Positions 16,774 through 25,667 are shown, counted from the stretch's first letter. The stretch is DNA of 64,000 nt from JANOBD01 sp031411495 (GCA_031411495.1 JANOBD010000236.1:61786-125785); one strand, 5' to 3'. A program made the numbers and translations. The notes: a model not told the origin generated them from the sequence alone.

Positions 16774-17496
16774 TCAGCGGCGCGAGCGGCGAAGCGCCGC
16801 AAGGCCGAAGCCGGCGAGGAGCGTGAGTGAAGTCGGCTCGGGCACAAGGCTCGGAGGAACGAACTCCGTCGCCAGCGTCAGCGAGATGTTGTCGATCTGA
16901 GCGATCGAACCCGCTTGTGAGCCACCCGATGGGCTGTTGAAATTGAACAGTGCCTGGATGGCAATCGACGTATTTCCGCCGGTGTTGATCGTCTGATAGC
17001 CGAAGACGCCGTCTGCCGCGCTGGGGTTTGAGCCCGGGGTGAGGGCGACGTTGCCCAGGAAGCTGGCATTCAGTGGCATGGTCGGAAAGGTTCGAGCTTC
17101 GATTGCGACCGTGTCGAGCGACGTGGTGCTGTAGTTCCACAGGTAGCCGCTCAATACGTAATTAGTGTTAGCCGCAACGGTGACGGGTTGTTCCCAGATG
17201 CTGCGTTGGACCGAGTTGGTGCCTGGGAAATTGGCGGCCTTGGTCTGGTGGACCGAAGGGGTGACGTTCGGGCCGATCGGGGCGGCGACGCCGGGGGATC
17301 CGCCGACGTTCGCCCAAACGTCAGGCGTGCCGGCCGTTACCGCTTCAAAGCCGCGGTTCAGGACGTTGGTGTTATTGGTCACTTCGGTGCCGGCCTGATA
17401 CTGGTTCAGGGGCAACAGGGTGCCGGAATTGCCGAACGCGGCGGTCGCGAATGCCGTTGCGGCAACAGTTATTGCCACGATTGAAACTGTCTTCAT
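16774..17496 (-). CDS. PEP-CTERM sorting-signal protein
   Basis: 240 residues. AGGAG precedes the ATG at 17496. A Sec signal peptide (MKTVSIVAITVAATAFATAAFG) starts the protein. The mature part opens LLPLNQYQAGTEVTNN, is beta-sandwich-like, and contains NTNYVLSGYLWNYS. The C-terminus is VPEPTSLTLLAGFGLAALRR plus SRR: a PEP motif, one helix and an arginine cluster, the exosortase-dependent sorting signal. The protein is therefore expected to be cleaved and transferred to the cell surface or matrix. The protein at 25742 has the same opening and a matching promoter motif. Molecular role unknown. Confidence 0.85.
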   Translation of the reverse strand: MKTVSIVAITVAATAFATAAFGNSGTLLPLNQYQAGTEVTNNTNVLNRGFEAVTAGTPDVWANVGGSPGVAAPIGPNVTPSVHQTKAANFPGTNSVQRSIWEQPVTVAANTNYVLSGYLWNYSTTSLDTVAIEARTFPTMPLNASFLGNVALTPGSNPSAADGVFGYQTINTGGNTSIAIQALFNFNSPSGGSQAGSIAQIDNISLTLATEFVPPSLVPEPTSLTLLAGFGLAALRRSRR

Positions 17497-17562
17497 TTCC
17501 TCGCTCCTTTGTCCTCGATGGGCAGGGCGCCCAATAATCCCGCGAAATGCTAACGCAATTGG

Positions 17563-17591
17563 ACTATTGCGTGATCCGGCCATCCTGTCAA
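17563..17591 (-). promoter_or_regulatory. candidate promoter of the PEP-CTERM gene, motif shared with its paralogue
   Basis: Minus strand: TTGACA (17586-17591), 17-base spacer, AATAGT (17563-17568), continuing CCAATTGCG. The stretch AATAGTCCAATTGCG matches GATAGTTCAATCGCG at 25690-25704 in 12 of 15 positions, next to a TTGACG at similar spacing. Confidence 0.6.
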
Positions 17592-17692
17592 CGCGAATCT
17601 CCGTTTTACCTATCCGATTGTGTCGAAATTGGGTTCCCCGGACTTGGCAGGAACACACAACCGGCACAGACCCTTCGGCACGCCTGGCGCAT

Positions 17693-19747
17693 TTACCGCG
17701 GCGAAATCCCGTTGCGCGTTACATCGAACTGCTTGCCTTGGTAACGCAACCCGCGAAGCCGGGCATCCCGATCGAACTTCCCGAAGACCGGCGTCGCCGA
17801 GATGCCATCCGCCAGCGTCGCGCGAACGCCGAAGATCGATTCGATGATGATGTTGGTCCACGCGCCGCCCGAACTGCACGCCCAGTCGTTGATCCACGGA
17901 AACTCCGGCGACGCCTTACGCGCGCCGCCCGCATCCGGCGAGAGTACCGATTCGGCCATGTGCGCCTGGCCGAACGGGCCCTGGTTGGCGCTCTTGGCCA
18001 GTCCCTGCAGCCATTCGAACGCGAGTTCGTGCCGGCCGATCGAATACAGACCGGTCACCGCCTGCGCCGGCCATGCGGTGTAGGCGCCGGTCCACTGGTG
18101 GTCGGGCCGGACGCTGAATGGTGCGTTGTCATCGTTGCAGCTCAGTGCGTGCATCCATGTCGGCGTCTGCAGTTCGCGCTGGAAGAACTCGACCATCTCG
18201 CGCTGGATCGTCGGCGAAAGTGAGCCGCCGATCGTCTTGAGCACCGTGATGAAGTCGTAGACGTGGGTGCAGTGTTTCACCGATCCGTCGGGGAAGCGGG
18301 CGTTCCACGTGCCCTTGCCGGGCGCGTAGAGTTCCATCACCTTCTGCATCAGTTCATCCGCTTCGGTTCGGAGTTTTCGAGCGGAGGGTTCGTCGCCGCG
18401 CATCTGCAGCAGGTCGGCCGCGCTGCGGAGGTTGAACACGTTCGCCGCGTTCAGGCTCGCGACTTCATGCAGATAGGAATCGACGCATTCGAGCAGGTTG
18501 TTCAGGCCGCCGTAGTCGGCCAGGCCAGACTGGGTCTGGAACTGCCGATGGTTCGTGGCGTACTTGCCCAGGTAGTCCATCACGCGCGTGCCGTTGACGC
18601 TCGCATCGAGCCACTGGCTGTCGCCGGAGAAGCGGAGGTAGTCTCGGCTGATGACGGTCATCGCGAAATCATTCACGCTGTACCACTGGCCCAGGCCCTT
18701 TCCGGTGAGCCAGTCGGTGCCGAAGTACTTGTGAATGTCGAGCTTCATCCAGAGCTCGAGATGTTTCCTCATGCAGGCCGGGTCGAGCAAAGCGTGGACG
18801 AGAGAACTCAGGGAGTAGTCCCACAGGAAGGATGCCGTCCCCCAGTAGCGCGGCATGAGCGTGCCGTACGCGCGGCCGTACGCGGAGTAGGGCGAGTCGC
18901 GACGGAACGACGTCACGCCGACGATGCCGGTGAGATACACCTTGCGCACCGCATCATCCGATGTTTCCAGGAGCGGCATGTGGCCGGAGTAGCGGTCGTT
19001 GCCAGGAGTAAACACGGCCGCGAGTTCCGCGTTCCAGTCGTCGCGGGCGGCGGCGATCGCGCCGTCGAGGTTCCGAATGAGCGAATCGAAAAGCGTGTTC
19101 GCGTCATCGCGCGTCTCTCCCATCGCGGCGACGTAGCCGATCGACCGCGTCTCGTTGCCGGAGAGTTTCAGTGTCATCGTCGCGCCCAGGTCTGTCAGGC
19201 TCGCGGGGGCGCCGCTGAAGCCCTGGACAATCACCGCCGTCGACTTCTGCGCGACGAATCGCAGCGCCGATCGACCCGGGTCGATCTCGACGAGATTGTC
19301 TTCTTCCTTTGGCGGAAGCGCGTTGTTCCACGGATTCATGCTCTTGGTCACGTTCCCGCGGAGCGCGAACTTCAGCGTCACCTCGCGCGCGTCCGGTCGG
19401 AGGTTCTGAACGCGCAGCGACTGGGCGCAGGACATCGACTTCACGCCGAGCACGGTCGTGGTGGTGAGGCGCAGGCCGTCGACTTCGGCGACGCGCTCGA
19501 TCCGATCCGGCCACCACGTGTAGGTGACGCTCGCGCCGGTGGAGAGAAAGAATCGGCCGTTGACATAGAGCGAAGCCGTGACGGTGTCGCTGATGGCCAG
19601 CGGAGGAAAGTTGAGCGAGCGGATCGCGAACACGTCGCTGTCGGCCTGCACGCAGCCGAGAAAGTTCGTCAGGCCCGGCGGGCACCAGACATCGGCAAAG
19701 CGATGCACGAGCGGCGAACTGCGAAGGGCTTCTACGGTGGGGATCAT
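17693..19747 (-). CDS. (alpha/alpha)6-barrel glycoside hydrolase-like protein (MGH1-like)
   Basis: 684 residues, no signal peptide seen. The first 230 residues are beta-sandwich-like (VNGRFFLSTGASVTYTWWPDR), the rest helical with tryptophan-rich sugar-binding segments: PRYWGTASFLWDYSLSSL, DYGGLNNLLECVDSYLHEVASLNA, DHQWTGAYTAWPAQAVTGL and EFPWINDWACSSGGAWTN. This layout fits six-hairpin glycosidases (mannosylglycerate/trehalase-like MGH1, GH15/63/65 superfamily). Catalytic acids cannot be assigned by eye. It is last in a run of minus-strand carbohydrate genes, 129 bases after the DUF4185 gene. Likely acts on an oligosaccharide or glycosylated uronate; substrate unknown. Confidence 0.72.
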   Translation of the reverse strand: MIPTVEALRSSPLVHRFADVWCPPGLTNFLGCVQADSDVFAIRSLNFPPLAISDTVTASLYVNGRFFLSTGASVTYTWWPDRIERVAEVDGLRLTTTTVLGVKSMSCAQSLRVQNLRPDAREVTLKFALRGNVTKSMNPWNNALPPKEEDNLVEIDPGRSALRFVAQKSTAVIVQGFSGAPASLTDLGATMTLKLSGNETRSIGYVAAMGETRDDANTLFDSLIRNLDGAIAAARDDWNAELAAVFTPGNDRYSGHMPLLETSDDAVRKVYLTGIVGVTSFRRDSPYSAYGRAYGTLMPRYWGTASFLWDYSLSSLVHALLDPACMRKHLELWMKLDIHKYFGTDWLTGKGLGQWYSVNDFAMTVISRDYLRFSGDSQWLDASVNGTRVMDYLGKYATNHRQFQTQSGLADYGGLNNLLECVDSYLHEVASLNAANVFNLRSAADLLQMRGDEPSARKLRTEADELMQKVMELYAPGKGTWNARFPDGSVKHCTHVYDFITVLKTIGGSLSPTIQREMVEFFQRELQTPTWMHALSCNDDNAPFSVRPDHQWTGAYTAWPAQAVTGLYSIGRHELAFEWLQGLAKSANQGPFGQAHMAESVLSPDAGGARKASPEFPWINDWACSSGGAWTNIIIESIFGVRATLADGISATPVFGKFDRDARLRGLRYQGKQFDVTRNGISPR

Positions 19748-19758
19748 GGGGCCTCGCT

Positions 19759-19850
19759 AATGCGAAATGACAAATGCGAAATGCGAAATGCGGAGTGCGG
19801 AGTGCGAAGACGAAGAGGTCAGCGCGATGGCGCGTTCCTCATTTCGCATT
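19759..19850. repeat. intergenic inverted repeat (AATGCGAAATGA family)
   Basis: AATGCGAAATGA at 19759-19770 is exactly complementary to 19839-19850. The left side continues with two further GCGAAATG copies and CGGAGTG duplications; the right side extends to about 19872 with CATTT-rich copies. It fills the gap between the glycosidase and DUF4185 genes. Confidence 0.7.
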
Positions 19851-19876
19851 TCACATTTTTCATTTTGCATTGTGAG

Positions 19877-21010
19877 TCACTCCAACTCCACCCGGATCAA
19901 ATGCGGGTAGTACTCTTCGAACTCGATGTACGTCAGGTAGATCACCCGCCCGTTGTCGTCGGCGAGCGTCGGGTGTTCCTTGCCGGCGTACAGCAAAGGG
20001 ATATACGGCTTGGGCACTTCGAACTGCGGCTCGGCGTGCCAAAGGAGTGTCGGCGGGCTCCACGGCCCCCACGGCGTCGAAGCGGTCTTGCCCACGATGT
20101 CGCCGGTCAGGAGTTCGGAGTGAACCGCCAGGTAGCAGCCCAGATGACTGTTCCAGGAGACACTCACTTCGCTGGGCATGCCGTCGAGCACGTGCCGCGA
20201 ATCGGACACGTTCCGGCTCCAGCCGTTGCCGGTGTAATACTCGAACGCGAGCGGGTCCCGGATCTTCTCGCGCGGGACGCGCGCCACATGGCAGAACTGG
20301 TTCCCATCGCGCGCTATCGACCCGTACACATACACAAACCCGTCCGGGACGCGCCGCAGCAGGAACGCGACGCCGAAGTGAGGCTCGTCGGCTTTCCACA
20401 GCACGCTCTCGGCGCCGCGCGTGATCCGCTCAAACCGCCAGTCGCACGATAAAGGCGTCGTTTCTCTTTTTTGATCGTCCGAAAAGAGAAATGACCCCTT
20501 TTTCGTCGCCGCGTAGCCCGAGCCGACGATCTCGAACCCCACGGGGAAGGGCCAACGCGCCTCTTCGAAGGTGATGACCTTGATGAACGAGAGAATGAGT
20601 TGTCCGTCGATCTCGATGCCGTGCTGGCACCAGATGCGGTCGCGGTCGGGATGTTCATCGCCTTCGAGCGGCAGGAGCGTTTTGAGTCGGCCTTGTTCGT
20701 TGAGCAGATAGGTGTAGTCATGCAGACCATTCGCGCCGGTGCGGTCGCGCAGGATCAGGCCGCAGTTGTTGGGCATGTACTCGACGCCGCGCTTGCCCGA
20801 CATGTCGAGCCCGCCGATGGGGACATTGCCTTCGTACCAGAGCGAATCGCCCGGCGTGCGTTTGCCGACGACGGTGTCGCCGAAAAACCAGAGCGCGGTG
20901 CCATCCGACAACGGGATCGAGAACGCGCCGTCCTGCCCGACCATGCGGTGCGGGTTGTCGACGAACTGTGGGCCGAGGTCGGAAGCGGATTTCACGCGGA
21001 GGGGTTTCAT
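19877..21010 (-). CDS. DUF4185-type beta-propeller protein
   Basis: 377 residues. GGAGG six bases before ATG at 21010 fixes the start; the open frame upstream to 21313 crosses a repeat. Features are propeller-blade strands such as TALWFFGDTVVG, GDSLWYEGNVPIGG, DGFVYVYGS, PWGPWSPPTLLWHAEP and VIYLTYIEFEEYYP, typical of DUF4185 and of five-bladed glycosidase-like folds. No export signal. Its place among sugar-acid genes suggests a carbohydrate-related role, but no enzyme activity is established for the domain. Confidence 0.7.
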   Translation of the reverse strand: MKPLRVKSASDLGPQFVDNPHRMVGQDGAFSIPLSDGTALWFFGDTVVGKRTPGDSLWYEGNVPIGGLDMSGKRGVEYMPNNCGLILRDRTGANGLHDYTYLLNEQGRLKTLLPLEGDEHPDRDRIWCQHGIEIDGQLILSFIKVITFEEARWPFPVGFEIVGSGYAATKKGSFLFSDDQKRETTPLSCDWRFERITRGAESVLWKADEPHFGVAFLLRRVPDGFVYVYGSIARDGNQFCHVARVPREKIRDPLAFEYYTGNGWSRNVSDSRHVLDGMPSEVSVSWNSHLGCYLAVHSELLTGDIVGKTASTPWGPWSPPTLLWHAEPQFEVPKPYIPLLYAGKEHPTLADDNGRVIYLTYIEFEEYYPHLIRVELE

Positions 21011-21042
21011 CGACCGCCTCCGCGACGAGCAGCGCTCTGTAT

Positions 21043-21178
21043 GGTCCCCTCGCCCCCATACCCGGGGGAGAGGGCCAGGGTGAGTGGGAGAGTGCTGGCG
21101 GATTGCCGGTTGCTTTGATCTGCCAGACCCCAACCCCTCACCCTGACCCTCTCCCCTGAATACAGGGGCGAGGGAACC
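21043..21178. repeat. pair of inverted REP-like elements
   Basis: About 42 bases at 21043-21084 (GGTCCCCTCGCCCCCATACC start) are the reverse complement of 21137-21178 with roughly eight mismatches. Each arm is itself partly palindromic around CCCCC..GGGGG. This GAGAGGGTCAGGGTGAG type of repeat occurs widely in bacterial genomes. It fills the 202-base gap between the DUF4185 and mutarotase-like genes. Confidence 0.75.
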
Positions 21179-21212
21179 AGAAATGCGTTGCCTCTGTCTT
21201 GGTCGCGCATCA

Positions 21213-22469
21213 TCACTTCTCCCTCCCGAACAAAAACTCCATATCCAGCGGCACCTCATGCCGTAGCCCGCCGCCGTGGAGCATGATGCCGTGCTCGCTG
21301 CGCTCGATCTCATCGATTCGCTTCACCTCCGGCGGCACCGCGACGACGCCGAAGATGTAGTTGACCGTGGTGGGATATTTCGGGTCGAGCTTGATCGACG
21401 TCGGAAAGCCCTGCTTTGAGATCGGATTCGGCTTTGCAGATTCGGCCAGCCCGGGGTGGAAATACGACGTCGTCTCTTCCAGTCCCATCACGTTCACGTG
21501 TCGGCCGTTCCACGGGGCGTAGTGTCGGCCGCCGTTACTCATCCAGAGGATCGTGTTCCGCAGGACGCTGACATCCTTGAGCGCGAACCACGCGTAACCC
21601 TCGGAGGGGAAGACGACGGCCGTCCAGCCGAAATCGAGCGCCGGGTCGGTCACCATCATCACCAGGTCTTCGAAGCCGCGGCGTGCGGGGTAGCGGGTGA
21701 GGTCTGCAGTTTCGCCGGTGATCATCGGGACCGATTCGAGCGATGAGAACGTCGCGCCGGGCTTGAGAACGCTGTAGCCGCGATCTTCGGGCTTCTCCAC
21801 CGGCTCGGGATAGACCTGCCCGTAGACGAAAGGCGACGTGGAAACGATGCCGCCCGCATCCGGGAAGCGGAGCATCGCGTGATGGCCCAGGCACATCGGG
21901 CCGGTCGCGCCGCGGATCGTGTTGCGTTGATAGACGGCATGATGCCCGGCGACGAGGCGGACGCGTTTTTCGACCGTTGCCTGTCGTACGCGCGTTTGCA
22001 GTTTCAGCTGCAGGTTCGTTTCGGTGGTGGATTCGGTGTACGACGCGAGCGCCCAGTCACTGTTGGCGACTTCGCCGTGGACAGGGTGCTTTTCCTTGCC
22101 GAGCGGTGTGGTGTTTCCGCCGAACGGCATGCAGAAGAAGTCGCCGCGCAGGACGCGGAGAATCGTTGGGGTGTTCTTGTCGAGATTTTCACGGTGCCAC
22201 GGCGCGACGTGCAGGGGCGCGACCTTCTTTTTGTCGAGCGTGAAGGTGACAGGCGCGATCATGCCGCCGGCGCGGGTGATCGAAGCTTCGACGCCCTTGG
22301 CGCGGATCGTCCAGGAGGGCTCATCGAGCGCCGTTTTCAATTTCGGGTGCCCCGGGGCAGGTACGCCTGACCCGCGCTTGGGCAGATCGGGCGATGATGA
22401 GCGCGGGTCAAGGCGTACCTTGCCCCGGGGCACCCGAATCCTTTTTGACGCGGTCGGTTGCTTCGCCAT
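21213..22469 (-). CDS. galactose-mutarotase-like sugar-binding protein
   Basis: 418 residues from ATG at 22469, overlapping the stop of the preceding gene by one base (TGATG). The fold is inferred from a long beta-sandwich with FFCMPFGGN, GEVANSDWALAS, HGxx-type loops and GGRHYAPWNGRHVNVMGLEE, resembling aldose 1-epimerase superfamily proteins. Residues of about 11-42 (IRVPRGK..GVPAPGHP) are encoded by a palindromic repeat that lies inside the reading frame. Likely acts on a sugar or uronate in the same pathway as the lactonase and dehydratase next to it. Specific reaction unknown. Confidence 0.6.
   Translation of the reverse strand: MAKQPTASKRIRVPRGKVRLDPRSSSPDLPKRGSGVPAPGHPKLKTALDEPSWTIRAKGVEASITRAGGMIAPVTFTLDKKKVAPLHVAPWHRENLDKNTPTILRVLRGDFFCMPFGGNTTPLGKEKHPVHGEVANSDWALASYTESTTETNLQLKLQTRVRQATVEKRVRLVAGHHAVYQRNTIRGATGPMCLGHHAMLRFPDAGGIVSTSPFVYGQVYPEPVEKPEDRGYSVLKPGATFSSLESVPMITGETADLTRYPARRGFEDLVMMVTDPALDFGWTAVVFPSEGYAWFALKDVSVLRNTILWMSNGGRHYAPWNGRHVNVMGLEETTSYFHPGLAESAKPNPISKQGFPTSIKLDPKYPTTVNYIFGVVAVPPEVKRIDEIERSEHGIMLHGGGLRHEVPLDMEFLFGREK
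22342..22438. repeat. palindromic element inside a coding sequence
   Basis: Arms of about 35 bases: 22344-22378 and 22400-22436. Both contain GGGTGCCCCGGGGCA, GGTACGCCT and GACCCGCGCT, with two single-base indels between arms and a 21-base loop. It is read in frame as residues of about 11-42 of the mutarotase-like protein. A related sequence (GCGGGTCAGGTGTACC, CCGGGACACTCGGG) lies at 40004-40062. Confidence 0.8.
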
Positions 22470-23326
22470 CACTTCCCGTCCTTCCAGTGACACGCGAGTC
22501 CAAACCCGCGCGAGCGGAGATCGATCTGTGTGATATGCCATCGTCCGAGGTTTGCGGCGAAGAGTTGATCGAATGTCGGGCCGCCAAAGCAGATATTCGT
22601 CGGATTCGAAAGCGTGTGCGCCTCCCAATCGTCGATCAGGATGGTCGTCTCTTTCTTCGGTGTCACCTTGTAGATCCGCGCCGGCGTGTAGCACGTGATG
22701 TAGAGGTTGCCCCGTGCGTCGAATGCCAGGCCATCGGGCAGTGCCTTGTTCAGCTTAGCGTACACGCTTCGCCTGCCAGCAGAACCATCCGCTTTGATCT
22801 CAACCCGCTCGACGCCGCTCAGCCACGTGCAGACGACGTAAACCGCGCCGTCGGGCCCGATCGCGATGCCGTTGGCAAAGTTGAACGGGCCGGCGTGCCA
22901 GACGGCGCCGTTGCCGTCGGAATCGAACTTCAACACGCGGCCGTTCACTTTGCGGAACGCGCCGCTGTCGGTGACGTAGAGGTTTCCGGCGCGATCGAAG
23001 CAGAGGTGATTGGGAATGCTGATCGGCTTCCCATCCACCTTGTCGGCAAAGAGTGTGAGCGTGCGGGAGGAAAGCTCGAGCTTCCAGATCGCCTTCTTCA
23101 CCAGGTCGCACGCAAAGACGAACTTGCCGCAGGGAGAGACGGCGACGCCAAGAATGAAGCCGCCGGTGCTGGCGATCTGTTCGAGTTTTTTACCGTCTGC
23201 CGCGATGCGATAGATCTGCCCCGCCTCGCCGCCGGCGTAGAAGGTGCCGTCGGGACCGGTGGTGACGCACTCAGGATGATCGAGGCCGTCGATGAAGATG
23301 CTGGCGCGTTTGATTGGCAGTGCCAT
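22469..23326 (-). CDS. SMP-30/gluconolactonase-family protein
   Basis: 285 residues, a six-bladed propeller. Blade signatures include DHPECVTTGPDGTFYAGGEAG (family metal Glu in PEC), GGFILGVAVSPCGKFVFACD, PNHLCFDRAGNLYVTDSG, NFANGIAIGPDGAVYVVCT and LPDGLAFDARGNLYITCY; the Asn and Asp in these blades are the usual calcium ligands. It probably opens an aldonic or uronic lactone to the acid that the neighbouring dehydratase would use. It starts 25 bases after the dehydratase gene and overlaps the next gene, so the three are co-translated. Confidence 0.85.
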   Translation of the reverse strand: MALPIKRASIFIDGLDHPECVTTGPDGTFYAGGEAGQIYRIAADGKKLEQIASTGGFILGVAVSPCGKFVFACDLVKKAIWKLELSSRTLTLFADKVDGKPISIPNHLCFDRAGNLYVTDSGAFRKVNGRVLKFDSDGNGAVWHAGPFNFANGIAIGPDGAVYVVCTWLSGVERVEIKADGSAGRRSVYAKLNKALPDGLAFDARGNLYITCYTPARIYKVTPKKETTILIDDWEAHTLSNPTNICFGGPTFDQLFAANLGRWHITQIDLRSRGFGLACHWKDGK

Positions 23327-23351
23327 ATCCGTTCCCTCACATCCGTCAAAG

Positions 23352-24569
23352 TCATTTCGGTGACGCGAAATTGCGCTCGGGCACCACCGAGAACCAGCCC
23401 GGCCGCTGTGGATCGCGGTCGTAGGTGTAGCCGCCGAGTTTTTTGTACAGCTCCGCGTACGTGCCGAGCTTTTCCTGATCGATCTCGACGCCCAACCCCG
23501 GCCCGCTCGGCACGGCGATCTCGCCGTTCAGGTACTTCATCTTGCCGCCTTTGATGATGTCGTCGGTCAGGTGGTGATAATGCGCATCGGCCGCGAAAGA
23601 GAGGTTCGGCAGCGCCGCGCCGAGGTGGAGCATCGTCGCAAGCTGCACGCCCAGTTCGCCGGAGGAGTGAACCGCCACGCCGAGTTGAAACTTCTCACAC
23701 ACCACGCCCGCTTTCCACGCCTGGCGGAGCCCGCCCCAGAAGGTCGTGTCGAGCAGGATGACATCGATCGAGTTGTTTCGAATGTTGGCGGCCAGCTGCT
23801 CGAAGTTGACGACGACGGTGTTCGTCGCAGTCGGAATCCGACACATCGATCGCAACCGTCGCATGCCTTCAAGGCCGAAGCAGGGATCTTCGAAGTAGTC
23901 GTTGTTCAGGTCCTCAATCATCCGTCCGACGCGGATGGATTCTTCGACGCTCCACGCCGCGTTCGGATCGAGACGGACGCGATGATTCGGAAACGTTTCG
24001 GCGACGGCGCGGAAGACGGCCACATCGTGATCCGGATTGAAGACGCCGCCTTTAAGCTTGTGGGTCGTGAAGCCGTGCTTAGCGACGAGATCTTTCGCGT
24101 GGGCGACCATCTGCTGCGGCGTTTCCTCGCCGCCGGCCTTGGTCTGCTCGTTCTGATAGCGATAGAAGAGATACGACGCGAACGGCACACTTTCGCGCAG
24201 CGCGCCGCCCAGCAGGTCACACGCGCGGATCCCGAGCTTTTTGCCGACGATATCGATACAGGCGAACTCCAGCGCGGCATGCAGCTGGGAACGGTTGTTG
24301 TAGAGCGAGGCTGTCGGGTTGCAGATCTTCCAGAAAAGCGCTTCGAGCTGAATCGGATCGTGCCCGACGAGGTACTGCTTGAGTCCGCGAAACGCGACTT
24401 CTGCGGATTCGCCGCCGCCGCCCATTTCTCCCACTCCGGTGATGCCTTCATCGGTGTCCACTTCGACGATGGTTCGGACGAACCGACCCCAGTGACAGCC
24501 GTTCGCGTGGCGCAGCGGCGCTTCGAGCGGGACGGTGACGGTAGTGGGGCGGATGTCGGTGATTTTCAT
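23352..24569 (-). CDS. gudD: glucarate dehydratase-family enolase-superfamily enzyme
   Basis: 405 residues. Enolase-superfamily landmarks: HKLKGG (KxK base), RLDPNAAWS (first metal Asp), YFEDPC (metal Glu), ATNTVVVNF (third metal position, Asn as in GlucD) and AVHSSGELG (His base). The N-terminal capping domain has LRHANGCHWGRFVRTIVEV, close to glucarate dehydratase. The family removes water from D-glucarate or L-idarate to 5-keto-4-deoxyglucarate. With lactonase and SDR beside it, a uronate/aldarate oxidation route is likely; exact substrate unproven. Cytoplasmic. Confidence 0.85.
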   Translation of the reverse strand: MKITDIRPTTVTVPLEAPLRHANGCHWGRFVRTIVEVDTDEGITGVGEMGGGGESAEVAFRGLKQYLVGHDPIQLEALFWKICNPTASLYNNRSQLHAALEFACIDIVGKKLGIRACDLLGGALRESVPFASYLFYRYQNEQTKAGGEETPQQMVAHAKDLVAKHGFTTHKLKGGVFNPDHDVAVFRAVAETFPNHRVRLDPNAAWSVEESIRVGRMIEDLNNDYFEDPCFGLEGMRRLRSMCRIPTATNTVVVNFEQLAANIRNNSIDVILLDTTFWGGLRQAWKAGVVCEKFQLGVAVHSSGELGVQLATMLHLGAALPNLSFAADAHYHHLTDDIIKGGKMKYLNGEIAVPSGPGLGVEIDQEKLGTYAELYKKLGGYTYDRDPQRPGWFSVVPERNFASPK

Positions 24570-24584
24570 GTCAGTTCGTCAGTC

Positions 24585-24736
24585 GAGAGTTGGAAGTGGA
24601 GAGCCGAGAATTGGAGGCATAAGCACTGTCACCCTGAGGTACGCCCAAAGGTCTGGAGCGGAGGTCTCGATGCGTTGTCCGACGGCGCCGCGGCCCGTCC
24701 TTTCCAGATGCTTCGCGAATACGCTCTGCATGACAA
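24585..24736. repeat. two intergenic repeat elements between SDR and dehydratase genes
   Basis: At 24585-24615 GAGAGTTGGAAGTGGAGAGC with CGAGAATTGG resembles the element at 55088-55114. At 24627-24736 a second element starts TGTCACCCTGAG and ends CTCTGCATGACA, imperfect inverted ends around internal GGTCTGGAG and CTTTCCAGATGCTTCG. The second type resembles the TGTCA-CCTGAG repeats that are common in planctomycete genomes. Confidence 0.65.
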
Positions 24737-24745
24737 TTCTTTCCC

Positions 24746-25537
24746 TCATTCTCGCTTCGATCCGCCGATGCTCAGCCCTAATCCGCCATCGATCCGGATC
24801 GGCTGCCCGGTGATGAAACCCGCCGCATCGCTGGCGAGATATAGGCACAGTTCCGCGATCTCTTCCGGGGTCCCGATGCGCTTCACGGGGTGCATCTGGT
24901 TGCATTCGTGCCTCACGGCATCTGGATCCGGCGAGAGCGCGATCGCGTCGCGCAGCATCGGCGTATCGACCGTGCCTGGACAGACCGCGACGCATCGCAC
25001 CTGCGGCGCGTAATCCACCGCGATCGAGCGTGTCAGTCCCAGCAGCGCCGTTTTGCTCGTCGTGTAGGCCGCGACGATGTTCTGGCTGACAAACGCCTGC
25101 ACGCTGCTCATGTTGATGATGACCCCTTTGCCGCCGGCGAGCATGCTCGGCAGCGCGTATTTGGCACAGAGGAACGCGCTCTTGAGGTTCACGTCCATCA
25201 CGCGATCCCACTCGGCTTCGCTCGTGTCCGTCACCTTCGCGTAGGTCTGGATGCCGGCATTGTTGATCAGCACGCTGATGTTGCCGAGTGTTGAGACGAT
25301 CTGATTGAACGCGGTTTCCACGTCGGCAGATTTCGAGACGTCGCAGCGGAAGTAGGCGGCGGACAGTCCGATCCGTTCGCTCTCGGTTTTGGCCGATTCG
25401 TCAACATCGAGCATGGCGACCAAAGCCCCTTCGCGGGCAAAGGTTTTGGCACAGGCCAGACCGATTCCCTTGGCGGCGCCGGTGATCACGACAACTTGCT
25501 GTTTGTATCGCACTGACGGAATCCTCCGCGTCGGCAT
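24746..25537 (-). CDS. short-chain dehydrogenase/reductase
   Basis: 263 residues from the ATG at 25537 with AGGA upstream; an ATG at 25600 would add 21 unmatched residues. NAD(P) loop TGAAKGIG, acidic residue in MLDVDES (suggesting NAD), LINNAGIQ, catalytic Ser in INMSSVQAF, Tyr and Lys in YTTSK, and CPGTVDTPM. Ends GGLGLSIGGS. Probably oxidises a sugar hydroxyl or uronate before lactone opening. It is 176 bases upstream of the dehydratase gene in transcription order and divergent from the PEP-CTERM gene at 25742. Confidence 0.85.
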   Translation of the reverse strand: MPTRRIPSVRYKQQVVVITGAAKGIGLACAKTFAREGALVAMLDVDESAKTESERIGLSAAYFRCDVSKSADVETAFNQIVSTLGNISVLINNAGIQTYAKVTDTSEAEWDRVMDVNLKSAFLCAKYALPSMLAGGKGVIINMSSVQAFVSQNIVAAYTTSKTALLGLTRSIAVDYAPQVRCVAVCPGTVDTPMLRDAIALSPDPDAVRHECNQMHPVKRIGTPEEIAELCLYLASDAAGFITGQPIRIDGGLGLSIGGSKRE

Positions 25538-25667
25538 TGCCGTCCTACGCCGCACGATCGATTCGACAATAACGACCCGCGCGGAGAATTGAAGGATCAT
25601 GTTCCCGTTTCGACGGGTTTGTCCGCCGCCCGCAACACAATGGCCGGGTTACAAACGAAAGAAAACA

